Below are positions 34,050 through 43,905 of a stretch of DNA of 64,000 bases, one piece after another. Positions within the stretch are counted from its first letter, which is position 1; each line of letters begins with the position of its first letter. Source of the stretch: JAKITW01 sp041598875 (GTDB lineage Bacteria; Desulfobacterota; Desulfobulbia; Desulfobulbales; BM004); NCBI GenBank assembly GCA_041598875.1, contig JBFHXP010000001.1, positions 42,120-106,119 on the forward strand. Direction: 5' to 3'. The notes under the pieces are model-generated. The model did not search any database. It was not told the DNA's origin and saw only the letters and a list, made by a program, of their open reading frames with translations. A program made the translations under genes and the position numbers.

Positions 34050-34407
34050 CTATCTTCTCTCTCCCAGGGCTCTCTCGTGACCAGGCAACCCTATGAATAA
34101 ACTTAAAAAAAAATTTCCAGCCCATCGTGGGCCTCACCATCCGCCCCCCCGGGGAAGACACTCCTCCCCACCCGTTACCACGCAGACAGTTAGAACAATC
34201 ATGTCATATGGAACCCAATATCAAGGTCTTGTCAAGACAAATCTTTGACAACAGGCCGTTTTTATGGCGGAAATTTTTATGGTGGATAAATCTCGCCGAC
34301 CTTTTTCAATAACGTAAAATCAGAAAACAAATTCGTTAAATCCAGTGCAATGATCTTGTGTTTTCCGTGGTTTTGGATTACTTAAGGTGTGCAATTTTAA
34401 GATACTA

Positions 34408-34413
34408 TATAAT
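34408..34413 (+). promoter_or_regulatory. Probable -10 element of lepB
   Basis: A perfect TATAAT 24 bases before the chosen lepB start; no good -35 is seen at the right spacing. Confidence 0.4.
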
Positions 34414-34437
34414 ACACGCACGAGAGGAGCTTCTCCT

Positions 34438-35094
34438 TTGTCTGAAGAAAAGAGCATACCGCAAGAAAAATCAGTGGCACGGGAGTATGCCGAGGCGATT
34501 GTCATTGCCCTGCTCCTCGCCCTTTTTATTCGGACCTTCATTGTCCAGGCCTTTAAAATCCCCTCCGGATCGATGAAAAACACCCTTCTTGTCGGGGATC
34601 ACATCCTGGTCAACAAGTTTCTCTACGGTATCCGGAACCCGGTCAGCGGCCATGTGCTGATCCCGGTCACAAAACCACAGCACAACGATGTTATCGTCTT
34701 CAAATATCCCCTCAATCCGGATCAGGACTATATCAAACGGGTCATCGGAGTGGAGGGAGACACGGTGGAAATTATCGACAAGCAGGTCTATGTCAACAAC
34801 CAGCCCGTTGACAACAGCAACAGCATCTTTCTCGACCCCAACATTCTGCCGGCATCTCAAGGAAAAAACCGGGATAATCTGGCCCCGGTGACGATCCCTG
34901 AAAATTCATATTTCGTCATGGGAGACAACCGCGACCAGAGCTATGACAGCCGTTTCTGGAATTTTGTCGAAATGGACGCGATCAAGGGAAAGGCCTTTAT
35001 ACTTTACTGGTCATGGGATAAAGATGATTTTGCATGGAAATGGAATCGTTTTTTCCCGGTCCGGTGGAATCGAGTCGGCAAACTTGTTCACTGA
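34438..35094 (+). CDS. lepB: Signal peptidase I
   Basis: 218 residues. It cuts signal peptides on the outer face of the inner membrane. One transmembrane helix (IVIALLLALFIRTFIV), the nucleophile Ser in IPSGSMKNTL (S45), the general-base Lys in YIKRVIG (K100) and the GDNRDQSYDSR box are present. The start is taken as TTG at 34438 because GAGGAG lies eight bases upstream; a GTG 17 codons earlier would follow no ribosome site and overlap the promoter. Confidence 0.93.
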   Translation: MSEEKSIPQEKSVAREYAEAIVIALLLALFIRTFIVQAFKIPSGSMKNTLLVGDHILVNKFLYGIRNPVSGHVLIPVTKPQHNDVIVFKYPLNPDQDYIKRVIGVEGDTVEIIDKQVYVNNQPVDNSNSIFLDPNILPASQGKNRDNLAPVTIPENSYFVMGDNRDQSYDSRFWNFVEMDAIKGKAFILYWSWDKDDFAWKWNRFFPVRWNRVGKLVH

Positions 35095-35163
35095 TGCTCC
35101 GTTATTCCTCGTGTAACTCCCCGAAGCGTCGGCGGGCAGCGGCCTTATATCATGTGAGACGCT

Positions 35164-36105
35164 ATGAATCCTGACTACATCTTCAGGCACAGGCACATTC
35201 TCGGGCTCGACCAACTCTCCTGCGAGGATATCAACCATATCCTGCAGACCGCGGAGTCATTCAAGGAGATCTCCTCCCGGGCCATCAAGAAGGTCCCGAC
35301 TCTGCGCGGCAAAACGGTCATCAGCCTCTTTTTCGAGCCAAGCACCCGCACCCGGCTTTCCTTTGAGATTGCCGCCAAGCGGATGAGCGCCGACACCTTT
35401 AACATCACCGCGGCAACAAGCAGCGCAAAAAAGGGCGAATCCCTCATCGACACGGCCCGGAATCTCGAGGCAATGCGCCCCGATGTCATTATCCTTCGCC
35501 ACTCCATGTCCGGGACCCCCCACCTGCTGAGCCGCCATATCTCCACCTCGATCATCAATGCCGGCGACGGCCTCCACGAACATCCCAGCCAGGGTCTGCT
35601 CGATCTGCTTACCGTTCGCGAGCATAAAAAAGAGATCAAGGGGTTACGGCTGGCAATTATCGGCGATATCGCCCACAGCCGGGTGGCCCACTCCAACATC
35701 ATCGGTTTTACAAAAATGGGCGCCACGGTCACGGTTTCCGGCCCGGCCACCTTTATTCCCAGAGATGTGGAAAAACTCGGGGCCACGGTCGCCTCCTCGG
35801 TGGGTGAAGCAATCCGCGACGCGGACGTGATCATGGCCCTGCGTATCCAGAAAGAGCGCCAGGACGACCCGCTCATCCCATCGCTCAAGGAGTATGCGGC
35901 CCAGTTCGGAATTACCCGGAGAGTTCTCGAATCAGCAAAACCGGATGCCCTGATAATGCACCCCGGACCGATAAACCGCGGCGTGGAAATAACCCCGGAT
36001 GTCGCCGATGGCCCCCATTCGGTCATACTTGACCAGGTTACCAACGGAGTTGCGGTGCGGATGGCCCTTCTCTATCTGATCATGGGAAATACCCTGAACC
36101 CATGA
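35164..36105 (+). CDS. pyrB: Aspartate carbamoyltransferase catalytic subunit
   Basis: 313 residues. It joins carbamoyl phosphate to aspartate in pyrimidine synthesis. The carbamoyl-phosphate loop FEPSTRTRLSFE, the HPSQGLLDLLT stretch and the HPGPINRGVEI motif are intact. No regulatory pyrI gene follows; pyrC does, after a 113-base gap with a family B repeat. The length is typical. Confidence 0.95.
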   Translation: MNPDYIFRHRHILGLDQLSCEDINHILQTAESFKEISSRAIKKVPTLRGKTVISLFFEPSTRTRLSFEIAAKRMSADTFNITAATSSAKKGESLIDTARNLEAMRPDVIILRHSMSGTPHLLSRHISTSIINAGDGLHEHPSQGLLDLLTVREHKKEIKGLRLAIIGDIAHSRVAHSNIIGFTKMGATVTVSGPATFIPRDVEKLGATVASSVGEAIRDADVIMALRIQKERQDDPLIPSLKEYAAQFGITRRVLESAKPDALIMHPGPINRGVEITPDVADGPHSVILDQVTNGVAVRMALLYLIMGNTLNP

Positions 36106-36159
36106 CCGCAGGCGTACCGGAGTACGGCGAGCACATGCTTCTGCGGATCGACACCGGGA

Positions 36160-36193
36160 TTTTTTAAAAGTGGCGTTTCCGGATGAAAACTAG
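36160..36193 (+). repeat. Family B repeat, half form
   Basis: Shares 27 identical bases with 20122..20154 (AAAAGTGGC then GTTTCCGGATGAAAACTA). It lies between pyrB and pyrC. Confidence 0.65.
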
Positions 36194-36218
36194 ATACGGG
36201 TGGTGAGGAAGTACGCTG

Positions 36219-37499
36219 ATGGCAGAGATTCTATTAAAAAACGGAAGGATAATCGACCCGGCAAACAAAACTGACGCGGTTGGCGACATCCTGGTGGCCG
36301 ATGGCAGGATTGTCTCGGTGCGCACGGGCAGAAAACGAAAGTTCACCGGCCAGACCATAGACTGCTCCGGCAAATGGGTCGTTCCCGGGCTCATTGACAT
36401 GCACGTTCATCTTCGCGAACCAGGAGAGGAGTACAAGGAAACCATAGAAAGCGGCGCCCGGGCCGCGGCTGCCGGCGGATTCACCGCCGTGGCCTGCATG
36501 CCCAACACCCAGCCGGTAAACGACTGCCAGAGCGTCACCCGTCTTATCCTTGAAAAGGCGCGAGAGGCCGCGGTGCGGATCTACCCGGTGGGGGCGATCA
36601 GCCGGGAAAGTCGAGGCGAGGTCCTGGCTGAATACGGGGAGATGAAAAAGGCCGGTATTGTTGCACTCTCCGATGACGGCCGTCCGGTGATCAACAGTCA
36701 GTTGATGCGCCGGGCCATGGAGTATGCCAGCAACTACGGATTACTGATTATCTCCCACTCCGAGGACCCATACCTGGGCAGGGGCTCCATGAACGAGGGA
36801 TTTCTCGCAACCAAGCTGGGCCTCAAGGGGATCCCCTGCGCAGCTGAGGAGATCATGGTCTACCGGGAACTGAGCCTTTCAGAGTTTACCGGTCTGCCGG
36901 TCCACATCGCCCATATAAGCACCAGGGAATCGGTCAGCCTGATCCGCAGGGCCAAGGCCAAGGGGCTTCCGGTCACCGCCGAAACAGCGCCCCATTACTT
37001 TTCCTTAACCGAGGAGGCGGTGGAATCCTATAATACCAACGCCAAAATGAATCCCCCCCTGCGGGGTGAAGCTGACCGTGAAGCGATTATCGAGGGGCTT
37101 CTCGACGGCACCATCGATGTCATTGCAACGGACCATGCCCCGCACAGCACCCTGGAAAAAGACGTTGAGTTCGAGGCGGCGGCCAACGGGATTATCGGCC
37201 TTGAAACCTCAGTTCCCCTGGCCCTGGCCCTGGTCAGAGAAAAAAATCTTTCTCCCGCAAGGATGGTGGAGTTGATGGCGGTCAATCCGGCACGGATCCT
37301 CAAGGTTTCCGGGGGATCTTTAACAGAGGGCGCTCAAGCGGATATCACGGTGATTGATCCGGACCTGGAATTTCTCTACGCAAGGGATCAGGTGGTCTCA
37401 CGGAGCAGGAACTCACCCTTTCTCGACACAACCCTGCGCGGCAGGGCGGTGCTGACCATGGTGGACGGCACCATCCGTTTCAACTCGAGGGCATCTTGA
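36219..37499 (+). CDS. pyrC: Dihydroorotase (class I)
   Basis: 426 residues. It closes carbamoyl-aspartate to dihydroorotate. The zinc-site DMHVHLREPG, the AHISTRESV helix and the catalytic ATDHAPH motif are present. It is a full-length class I enzyme, as usual beside pyrB. AGG-rich sequence precedes the ATG. Confidence 0.94.
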   Translation: MAEILLKNGRIIDPANKTDAVGDILVADGRIVSVRTGRKRKFTGQTIDCSGKWVVPGLIDMHVHLREPGEEYKETIESGARAAAAGGFTAVACMPNTQPVNDCQSVTRLILEKAREAAVRIYPVGAISRESRGEVLAEYGEMKKAGIVALSDDGRPVINSQLMRRAMEYASNYGLLIISHSEDPYLGRGSMNEGFLATKLGLKGIPCAAEEIMVYRELSLSEFTGLPVHIAHISTRESVSLIRRAKAKGLPVTAETAPHYFSLTEEAVESYNTNAKMNPPLRGEADREAIIEGLLDGTIDVIATDHAPHSTLEKDVEFEAAANGIIGLETSVPLALALVREKNLSPARMVELMAVNPARILKVSGGSLTEGAQADITVIDPDLEFLYARDQVVSRSRNSPFLDTTLRGRAVLTMVDGTIRFNSRAS

Positions 37500-37532
37500 A
37501 AAAGTACTCTTCGCTCAAATGTTCCTGAACCG

Positions 37533-37575
37533 GAGAATGTCGAACAAGGAATTTCGAATCATCATTCGATATTCA
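37533..37575. repeat. Family A repeat, short copy
   Basis: GAATGTCGAACAAGGAATTT and CATTCGATATTC blocks, related to 43906..44096. The 212-base gap after pyrC holds nothing else I recognise. Confidence 0.6.
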
Positions 37576-37711
37576 CGTAGTTGAGATCAGAGTCTCGCAG
37601 ACTCGCTTTCCTCTGAGGATAAAATTTTGAGCAGATACAGAGACCGGACAAGATACGCGTAGACTTCGAAAGAGAATTATTCAATATGGCCTTAACTCGG
37701 ACGAGTGGACC

Positions 37712-38719
37712 TTACCGGACAAGGGCATACCGCTTCTGAATCAGCGTCAGCCGGCTTTCACTTTGCATGAGACGCTCACGGCTGATCATCCCCTGCTCAC
37801 AGGCATCATCCATCGCTGCAATCGACCGCGCAACCTTCTGGTGATCCTCACAGATGAGAAGAATGTCCGCGCCGGCGACAAAGGCGTCGCAGGCGGCCTT
37901 TTCCACCAGCCCCTCATTTTCAATGGCCCCCATCTCCAGATCATCGGTGATCACCAGCCCGTTGTACTGCAAATCCCCTCTCAGCAGATCGGTAAGTATC
38001 CGGGAAGAGAGGGTGGCTGGAAATGCCGGATCCAGATGGCTGTAAATGGTATGGGAGGTCATGATCGCGGCAACACCCGCCCGGATTGCCGCCCGGAAGG
38101 GCACCAGATCAACGGCAAGAATCCCGTCCAGGGGCCGGTTCACCGTGGGCAGGTGATGGTGGGGATCGGTCTTTGCCGCGCCCAGTCCGGGAAAATGCTT
38201 GGCGCAGGCGGCAATGCCTTGCTCCTGGAAAGTGGTTATGATCAGCGATCCCAGGCGGCCGGCCTTTTCCGGATCTTCCCCCAGGGACCGCCGCTCCATG
38301 AAATAGCTCTCCCCCCCTGCGCAGACATCAAGAACCGGGGCAAGATTCATATTGACCCCGATATCGAGCAGTTCCCGGCCGCACACCCGGGCATACTCGG
38401 CCAGGGATTTTTCAGGGTCAGCAGACCCGGCCAGCTTCCGGGCATCGCTGAACTGGGTAAATGGCGGCGGCAGACGGGTGACCGTCCCCCCCTCCTGATC
38501 TATGGAAATGAGCGGCGGATCGAGATTTCTTTTGCGACAGGCGCTACGCAGCCCGGCGGTCAGTTCGCGCAACTGCTCCCGGCTTCCGACATTCCTGGCA
38601 AAAAGAATGAACTGGTTGATTCCGTAATCGCCGATCAGATCACGGGTGGACGGGTCAAGCTCCGTACCCGGCAGACCGATCATGAAAAAACGACCAGGAT
38701 TCACCCCGCGTCCGGTCAT
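37712..38719 (-). CDS. nagZ: Glycoside hydrolase family 3 beta-N-acetylhexosaminidase (NagZ-like)
   Basis: 335 residues. The family 3 barrel with SIDQEGGTVTRL, the KHFPG motif followed by TDPHHHLPTV (the NagZ catalytic His loop), and TSHTIYSHLDP, ITDDLEMGAI with the nucleophile Asp. NagZ cleaves GlcNAc from anhydromuropeptides in wall recycling. The start at 38719 overlaps the queC stop (ATGA). No signal peptide, so it acts in the cytoplasm. Confidence 0.88.
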   Translation of the reverse strand: MTGRGVNPGRFFMIGLPGTELDPSTRDLIGDYGINQFILFARNVGSREQLRELTAGLRSACRKRNLDPPLISIDQEGGTVTRLPPPFTQFSDARKLAGSADPEKSLAEYARVCGRELLDIGVNMNLAPVLDVCAGGESYFMERRSLGEDPEKAGRLGSLIITTFQEQGIAACAKHFPGLGAAKTDPHHHLPTVNRPLDGILAVDLVPFRAAIRAGVAAIMTSHTIYSHLDPAFPATLSSRILTDLLRGDLQYNGLVITDDLEMGAIENEGLVEKAACDAFVAGADILLICEDHQKVARSIAAMDDACEQGMISRERLMQSESRLTLIQKRYALVR

Positions 38720-39447
38720 GAATCCCCCCCCCCGGCGTCGTAAACCGGGCGGCAATAGGAAAGCGGGTCAACGAGTCCGGCATCGGCAAACCCCTTAAGC
38801 CGGAGCAGACAGGCATCGCACTCGCCGCAGGCAAAGAGAACCCCCTCAATTACTTGGGGATCATAGCAGCTGTGGGTCTGGCTGTAATCCACGCCAAGGG
38901 AGACCCCTTTTTCAATGATTTCCCTTTTGCTGAGCTGCATCAGCGGGGCATGAATCGTGATCTTCTTGCCCTGCTGCGTCCCGGAACGGGTGGCAAGTCC
39001 GGCGAGTTTTTCAAAGGTTTTCAAGAATTCCGGCCGGCAATCGGGGTATCCGCTGTAATCCAGGGCATTGACGCCGATAAATATATCCCCGGCCCCGACC
39101 ACCTCGGCCCAGGCCATGGCATATGACAGAAAAATGGTGTTGCGGCCAGGAACATAGGTGACGGGAATCCCTTTTTTCATCTCCGCAAAGTCCCGTCCCT
39201 TTGGGACTGCCATTGAGGTGGTCAGGGCCGAGCCGCCGATCCTGTCCAGATCGATCTTCAGGACCATATGGTCGCTGGCGCTGAAAATCGCGGCATTGGC
39301 CCGGGCCTTTTCCAGTTCCATGGACTGGCGCTGACCATACTCAAAACTCAGGCAATAGCAGGCATACCCCTGGGCCCGGGCAATGGCAAGCACCGTGGTG
39401 GAGTCCAGGCCGCCGCTTAAAAGAACAATCGCTTTCAGGGAATTCAT
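38716..39447 (-). CDS. queC: 7-cyano-7-deazaguanine synthase
   Basis: 243 residues. QueC makes preQ0 for queuosine. The PP-loop VLLSGGLDSTT, LSFEYGQRQ, and the zinc Cys cluster CGECDACLLRL are present. It is coupled to nagZ without obvious metabolic reason. No preQ1 riboswitch is seen in the upstream gap, which carries a family B repeat instead. Confidence 0.94.
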   Translation of the reverse strand: MNSLKAIVLLSGGLDSTTVLAIARAQGYACYCLSFEYGQRQSMELEKARANAAIFSASDHMVLKIDLDRIGGSALTTSMAVPKGRDFAEMKKGIPVTYVPGRNTIFLSYAMAWAEVVGAGDIFIGVNALDYSGYPDCRPEFLKTFEKLAGLATRSGTQQGKKITIHAPLMQLSKREIIEKGVSLGVDYSQTHSCYDPQVIEGVLFACGECDACLLRLKGFADAGLVDPLSYCRPVYDAGGGDS

Positions 39448-39470
39448 CTCGTAGATTTTTTTTGATACTT

Positions 39471-39511
39471 AGTTTTCATCCGGAAAAAACAGACTTTCCG
39501 GAGGGACACTA
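39471..39511 (-). repeat. Family B TCCGGA hairpin repeat, full form
   Basis: Its reverse complement nearly equals 20046..20085. It lies 24 bases upstream of the queC start. Confidence 0.7.
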
Positions 39512-39639
39512 CTGCATATAAGCCGCTCACAGTGAGCAACACTGGAATCAGGGTGTTCACTTTAGCGGTCGAAACAGGACAGGGCAAGAAATAATCGCGC
39601 ATCCGCCTGATTCTTCGGGCCAGCCCCGCTCTGTTGCCG

Positions 39640-39784
39640 CTCCTGATAACCGGGTTACGGTCCGAGAGAAAAGGGCAGCGGCAAGAAATCGCTTGTATCG
39701 TTGCAGCAGAACCGCGGGCTGCAGGGGTTCGCTAAATCGCACCTTTTTCTCCTTTCCGCAACAGGGCAGTGACAGCTTCGCCAA
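39640..39784 (-). pseudogene. Possible SfsA N-terminal remnant
   Basis: The minus strand encodes VRFSEPLQPAVLLQRYKRFL, close to the start of SfsA (sugar fermentation stimulation) proteins, after which the frame runs into unrelated residues and a stop near 39557; the CPNTG motif expected next is absent. If right, this is a decayed fragment in the otherwise empty gap 39448..39862. Confidence 0.35.
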
Positions 39785-39862
39785 AATATGCTTTTTTATA
39801 TGCGGTTCTTTGTTTTCCTGAATCCGGGAACGATACCATAAAATTAAAGCCCAGGGTCCGGT

Positions 39863-41395
39863 TTGACTTCACTGCACAGAGAATACTTTTTTTTCACCCT
39901 CATACTGGCTGCCGGTATTGTCCTGCGCTTTGCCGATATTACCCTGAAACCGGTTCACTTTGACGAAAGTATCAATGGATACTTTGTCAACCAGATATGG
40001 CAAAATGGTTTTTTCACCTATTCACCGGATAATTTTCACGGCCCCCTCCTCTTTTATCTCTTCCAGATCTCTGAAAAAATATTCGGCTTCGGTATCCATT
40101 CCTTCAGATACGTAACCGCCTTCTTCTCCCTGGCGACCCTTGCGCTTGTCCTGCGGACCAGATTCCTTTTCAGGGAAAACGGCCATTTATGCGCGGCCAC
40201 AATCCTGGCACTCAGTCCGGGCATGGTCTTCTTCGGCCGGTCGGCGATCCATGAAGCGATGTTTGTTTTTTTTCAGATACTGTGGCTCGCGGGATTTATA
40301 ATGACCCTTTACGCCCGGGACCGGCAAGGGGTCTGGTGGTTTTTTACCGGTATACTCGGCTGCGCCCTGCTCAAGGAAACATGGGTTATCACCGCAGCGG
40401 TTTTCTTTCTTTCCTGGGGATGGATCAACCTCTCGCCGGGCCTGGTTCGTTTCCTGAAAATCTCCTGGCGACTCATCCCCCCTCCCCGGGCGCCCTTTAT
40501 AGAAAAGGGGGAGGCCGTTAAAATCCTTGTTCTCTGCAGTGGGGTGTGGCTCGCCTTTTACACCGGATTCTTCCGGAACGCCCAGGGGGCGTCGGATTTC
40601 TTTACCGCCCTGATCCCATGGATGAAAACCGGGGTCAGTTCCTCCGGCCACTCCAAGGATTTCTTCTACTGGTTCCGCTTGGCAATGCGGTACGAATGGA
40701 TAGCGCTCGGGGGCCTTCTGGCCGCGGCAGCCGGTATCTTCAGCAGCTCCTGGCAGGTACGTTTTTTTTCCTTCTTTGCCCTTGCCAACGGGCTTGTCTA
40801 TGCCCTCATCCCCTACAAGACCCCCTGGTGTTTTATCACCATCCTCTGGCCCTTTGTCTTTGTTGTCGGCTTCTGGTTCGATTCGCTTGTTGAAAAGATA
40901 CGGAACAGGCGAGCGGCGGTGCTGCTCTTTTTTCTCCTGACCGCGGTCCTGCTGGGCAGGTCCGTTTTCAGCGCCCATGCGCTTAATTTCAGACAGATGA
41001 CCGATCCCCGGGAGCCCTATGTCTATGTCCAGACCCATACCGACTATGCCCTTATTGAAAAGATCATTGCCGCAAGACTTGCGGAAAACCCGGCAGCGCG
41101 GAACATGGTGATGGAGGTCCCGCTCAATGATACCTGGCCGTTTCCCTGGACTCTCTCCCGGTTTCCACACCTTCGATACACCGAGGATAAAGCCCCCCTG
41201 ACCCCTGGCGCCGACCTGATCATAGCCGAAAGAAATACCCCGGCCGAAGCCCTGGCCCAGGGCTATTTCTTTCGGGAGATCGCAGTGCGCGATGCCCGGG
41301 AATTTATGGCTGTCTACCTGAAAAAATCCACCTTCCGGGAGCTGGATTTACCCGGCTTTACTCCGATTCCACCATCCGGGGCAGAGGGGCATTGA
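39863..41395 (+). CDS. Agl23/TIGR03663-like membrane glycosyltransferase
   Basis: 510 residues with about ten hydrophobic segments. The first luminal loop has KPVHFDESINGYF and DNFHGPLLFYL, the acidic/His pattern of GT39-like and TIGR03663 (Agl23) proteins. A TTG start is assumed (39863). It overlaps nothing and is followed one base later by another multi-span protein and then a GT2 enzyme. The trio probably transfers sugars from polyprenyl carriers on the outer face (inference). Confidence 0.75.
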   Translation: MTSLHREYFFFTLILAAGIVLRFADITLKPVHFDESINGYFVNQIWQNGFFTYSPDNFHGPLLFYLFQISEKIFGFGIHSFRYVTAFFSLATLALVLRTRFLFRENGHLCAATILALSPGMVFFGRSAIHEAMFVFFQILWLAGFIMTLYARDRQGVWWFFTGILGCALLKETWVITAAVFFLSWGWINLSPGLVRFLKISWRLIPPPRAPFIEKGEAVKILVLCSGVWLAFYTGFFRNAQGASDFFTALIPWMKTGVSSSGHSKDFFYWFRLAMRYEWIALGGLLAAAAGIFSSSWQVRFFSFFALANGLVYALIPYKTPWCFITILWPFVFVVGFWFDSLVEKIRNRRAAVLLFFLLTAVLLGRSVFSAHALNFRQMTDPREPYVYVQTHTDYALIEKIIAARLAENPAARNMVMEVPLNDTWPFPWTLSRFPHLRYTEDKAPLTPGADLIIAERNTPAEALAQGYFFREIAVRDAREFMAVYLKKSTFRELDLPGFTPIPPSGAEGH

Positions 41396-41396
41396 T

Positions 41397-43088
41397 ATGG
41401 CGCCGGCACTCCTGCTCCATCTCGTGGTTTCCACCGCCGTTGCCATGTCCCTTGGCCTTATGGCCGGCAGCATCACCCCACAGGTATCGATCATAAGCCT
41501 CTTTGCCGGCCTGCTGGCCGCACTCGCCGGCTACCGGGCGCTGGCCGGCGACCGCGGACTCTTTCCCGGCATCCCCTTTTTTCCCGGCGTCTTTTGCGGC
41601 CTCCTTGTTTTTGCCGGCCTGTACCATTTTCTCTTTCTTCTCTACTATGCCAACCATGGCCTGAGCACCCTGCACCTCAACAACTTCGGCGACCTCACCC
41701 TCCATATCCAGTACATCCGCCACATGGCCAATGGCAACCATTTCTGGCCGGACAATCCGGGATTTTCCGGGATCATCCAGACCTACCCCCTGGGAATGGA
41801 TCTCTATAACGCCCTCTGGGAGACCCTCGGCGTTGCCATTGACAGCCACCTCTTTGTCACCGGCGTTGTCATGACCATTCTAGCGGTATCGGAACTCTAT
41901 CGCTGGATGGGCTGGTGGGGGGTCGGGGCATTTTTTCTTAATAACGGCCTGGCAAACTGGCAGGTGCTGGTTACCGGCGAGTTGGTTGATTACCAGAACG
42001 GGCTGGCCTGGAAGAATTTTTTTCTCTCCCTGTGGATTACCCAGAGAGGTTTTCTCTTTGCCCTGCCGGCCGGAATCTATGTTATCAGGATGATCACCGG
42101 GACACTGCTTGGCGAGCGGACCCTCACCAGGTTTGAAAAAATCACCTGCGCCCTCCTGTGGGCAGGACTCGCCTGGTTTCATCTCCACACCTTTTTCATC
42201 ATTTCCCTTGCCCTCGGCATCCTGATCCTCTTCTACGGCAAGATCCGGCAACTGCTCTCGGTTATCATCCCGGTCCTGGCGGTGGGAATCGTTTTTGTCA
42301 CCTTCTCCACCAACTTCTTTTCCCAGGCGGGGGTGATCCATCTGTCGTGGGGCTGGCTGCCGGAAAAGGAGAATCTTGCCCGGGCCTGGCTCCATAACCT
42401 TGGCCCCTGGATTCTGCTCCCTCTTGCCGCCATTCTTCTGATATTTCACAAAAAACAGGCCGCGCTCCGGCCGATTGCCGCCGTTGTTGCCGCCCTGTTT
42501 CTCGTTTTCAGCTCGGTGATGGTCGCGCCCTGGGACTGGGACACCATCAAGGTGCTGCTCTGGCTCCACCTCCTGATGGCCTGGCTGGCCTGGAGGGTCT
42601 GGATCTCCCGGCTTTCTCCCGCTCCCGCCACCATCCTCGCCTGCCTGCTTTTTTTCCCCGGCGCCATATCGCTGGCATCATCTTTTTCCAGCCCCGGCGT
42701 CCAGCTCTATCAGGCCTCTGAGCTCTCGGAATCCAGGGCCGCGCTCATTGATCTTCCCCTGGACAGTGTCCTCGCCATAGCCCCGGGCCCCAATCACCCG
42801 GCAATGTTCTGGGGGTCGGCGGTTGCCATGGGATATCCCGGCCATATCTGGTCCCATGGGATTGATGACCAGGACCGGGAACGTCTTTTAGACGATCTTT
42901 TCCGGGGAAGGGAAAACTGGTTTTCCGCGGCCCGGACCATGGGCGTTACCCATATCTATTGGGGGGAGGGCGAGAAAAGGGCCTATGGCGCGGCCACTGC
43001 CCCGTGGCACGCCCTGCTTGAAAACATCTCACGCTCAGAGCATATCGCGGTCTATGACCTGCAGGGGTATCTTCCCGGAGGACCCTGA
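41397..43088 (+). CDS. Multi-span membrane protein of unknown function
   Basis: 563 residues with 12 or more hydrophobic segments and a soluble C-terminal part of about 120 residues. A luminal loop with NFGDLTLHIQYIRHMANGNHFW resembles the acceptor loops of GT-C glycosyltransferases, but I can name no family. GAGGGG precedes the ATG. The stop overlaps the GT2 ATG. Its setting between an Agl23-like protein and a GT2 enzyme supports a GT-C role. Confidence 0.7.
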   Translation: MAPALLLHLVVSTAVAMSLGLMAGSITPQVSIISLFAGLLAALAGYRALAGDRGLFPGIPFFPGVFCGLLVFAGLYHFLFLLYYANHGLSTLHLNNFGDLTLHIQYIRHMANGNHFWPDNPGFSGIIQTYPLGMDLYNALWETLGVAIDSHLFVTGVVMTILAVSELYRWMGWWGVGAFFLNNGLANWQVLVTGELVDYQNGLAWKNFFLSLWITQRGFLFALPAGIYVIRMITGTLLGERTLTRFEKITCALLWAGLAWFHLHTFFIISLALGILILFYGKIRQLLSVIIPVLAVGIVFVTFSTNFFSQAGVIHLSWGWLPEKENLARAWLHNLGPWILLPLAAILLIFHKKQAALRPIAAVVAALFLVFSSVMVAPWDWDTIKVLLWLHLLMAWLAWRVWISRLSPAPATILACLLFFPGAISLASSFSSPGVQLYQASELSESRAALIDLPLDSVLAIAPGPNHPAMFWGSAVAMGYPGHIWSHGIDDQDRERLLDDLFRGRENWFSAARTMGVTHIYWGEGEKRAYGAATAPWHALLENISRSEHIAVYDLQGYLPGGP

Positions 43089-43840
43089 TGATGAAACCGG
43101 CCAGCCCAGTGATATCGATAATCATCCCAGCCTATAATGAGGCAGGCCGCCTCGGGCCGACCATTGACAGACTCCGGGGCTATCTGGAGGGTCGTGGCGG
43201 AAAATTCGAAATAATAGTGGTTGATGACGGCAGCACTGACAACACCGCCCGGCTGGTCACTTCCCTGGCCGTGCACACTCCTGGTATCTCCCTGCTCAGC
43301 TACTCTCCCAATGCCGGCAAGGGTCATGCCGTGAAAAAAGGGGTGCTCGCGTCCCGGGGCGATCTGGTTCTTCTCTCCGATGCCGATCTCTCGACCCCGA
43401 TCGAAGAACTTGAACGCCTGCTTCCCTTTATAGAGCAGGGCTATGATATCGCCATTGGATCACGGGGCATGGAGGAGTCGTCAATCATGGTCAGGCAGAG
43501 TCTGCTGCGGGAAACTATGGGCAAGACCTTCAACTTCCTTGTCCGCGCCCTTGTTCTTGGCGGGATAACCGATACCCAGTGCGGCTTTAAACTGTTCAGG
43601 GGGGAGGCGGCGCGAAAACTCTTTGCCTTGAGCTCGGTACAGGGCTTCGGCTTTGACGTTGAAATCCTCTTTCTGGCAGACAAAAAAAACCTTCGCATCG
43701 CCGAGGTGCCGGTGCGCTGGGCAAACTCCCCGCACTCACGGGTTTCCCTGCTCAAAGACCCGGCGCTGATGCTCCTTGACCTCTGCAGAATCCGAATCAA
43801 CTGGCTGGCCGACAGATATGGGGCGCGAACCGGCAGGTGA
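43088..43840 (+). CDS. Family 2 glycosyltransferase (dolichyl-phosphate glucosyltransferase-like)
   Basis: 250 residues. VISIIIPAYNEAGRLGPTID at the N-terminus, VVDDGSTDNT, the SDADLSTPIEE metal-binding DxD, GITDTQCGFKLFRG and a C-terminal W motif match the dolichyl-phosphate beta-glucosyltransferase/ALG5-like group. It would charge a polyprenyl phosphate with a sugar for the two membrane proteins encoded before it. It has no C-terminal membrane helix. Confidence 0.87.
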   Translation: MMKPASPVISIIIPAYNEAGRLGPTIDRLRGYLEGRGGKFEIIVVDDGSTDNTARLVTSLAVHTPGISLLSYSPNAGKGHAVKKGVLASRGDLVLLSDADLSTPIEELERLLPFIEQGYDIAIGSRGMEESSIMVRQSLLRETMGKTFNFLVRALVLGGITDTQCGFKLFRGEAARKLFALSSVQGFGFDVEILFLADKKNLRIAEVPVRWANSPHSRVSLLKDPALMLLDLCRIRINWLADRYGARTGR

Positions 43841-43905
43841 TGAATCTCTTCTTCCAAGTAACTTACCCTTAACTTGTTGAAATTGCGTGGTTCAGGTTTT
43901 TTAAA

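Noticed and set aside
39448..39540. preQ1 riboswitch upstream of queC.
   Set aside because: The gap is occupied by a dispersed family B repeat; no aptamer pattern seen.
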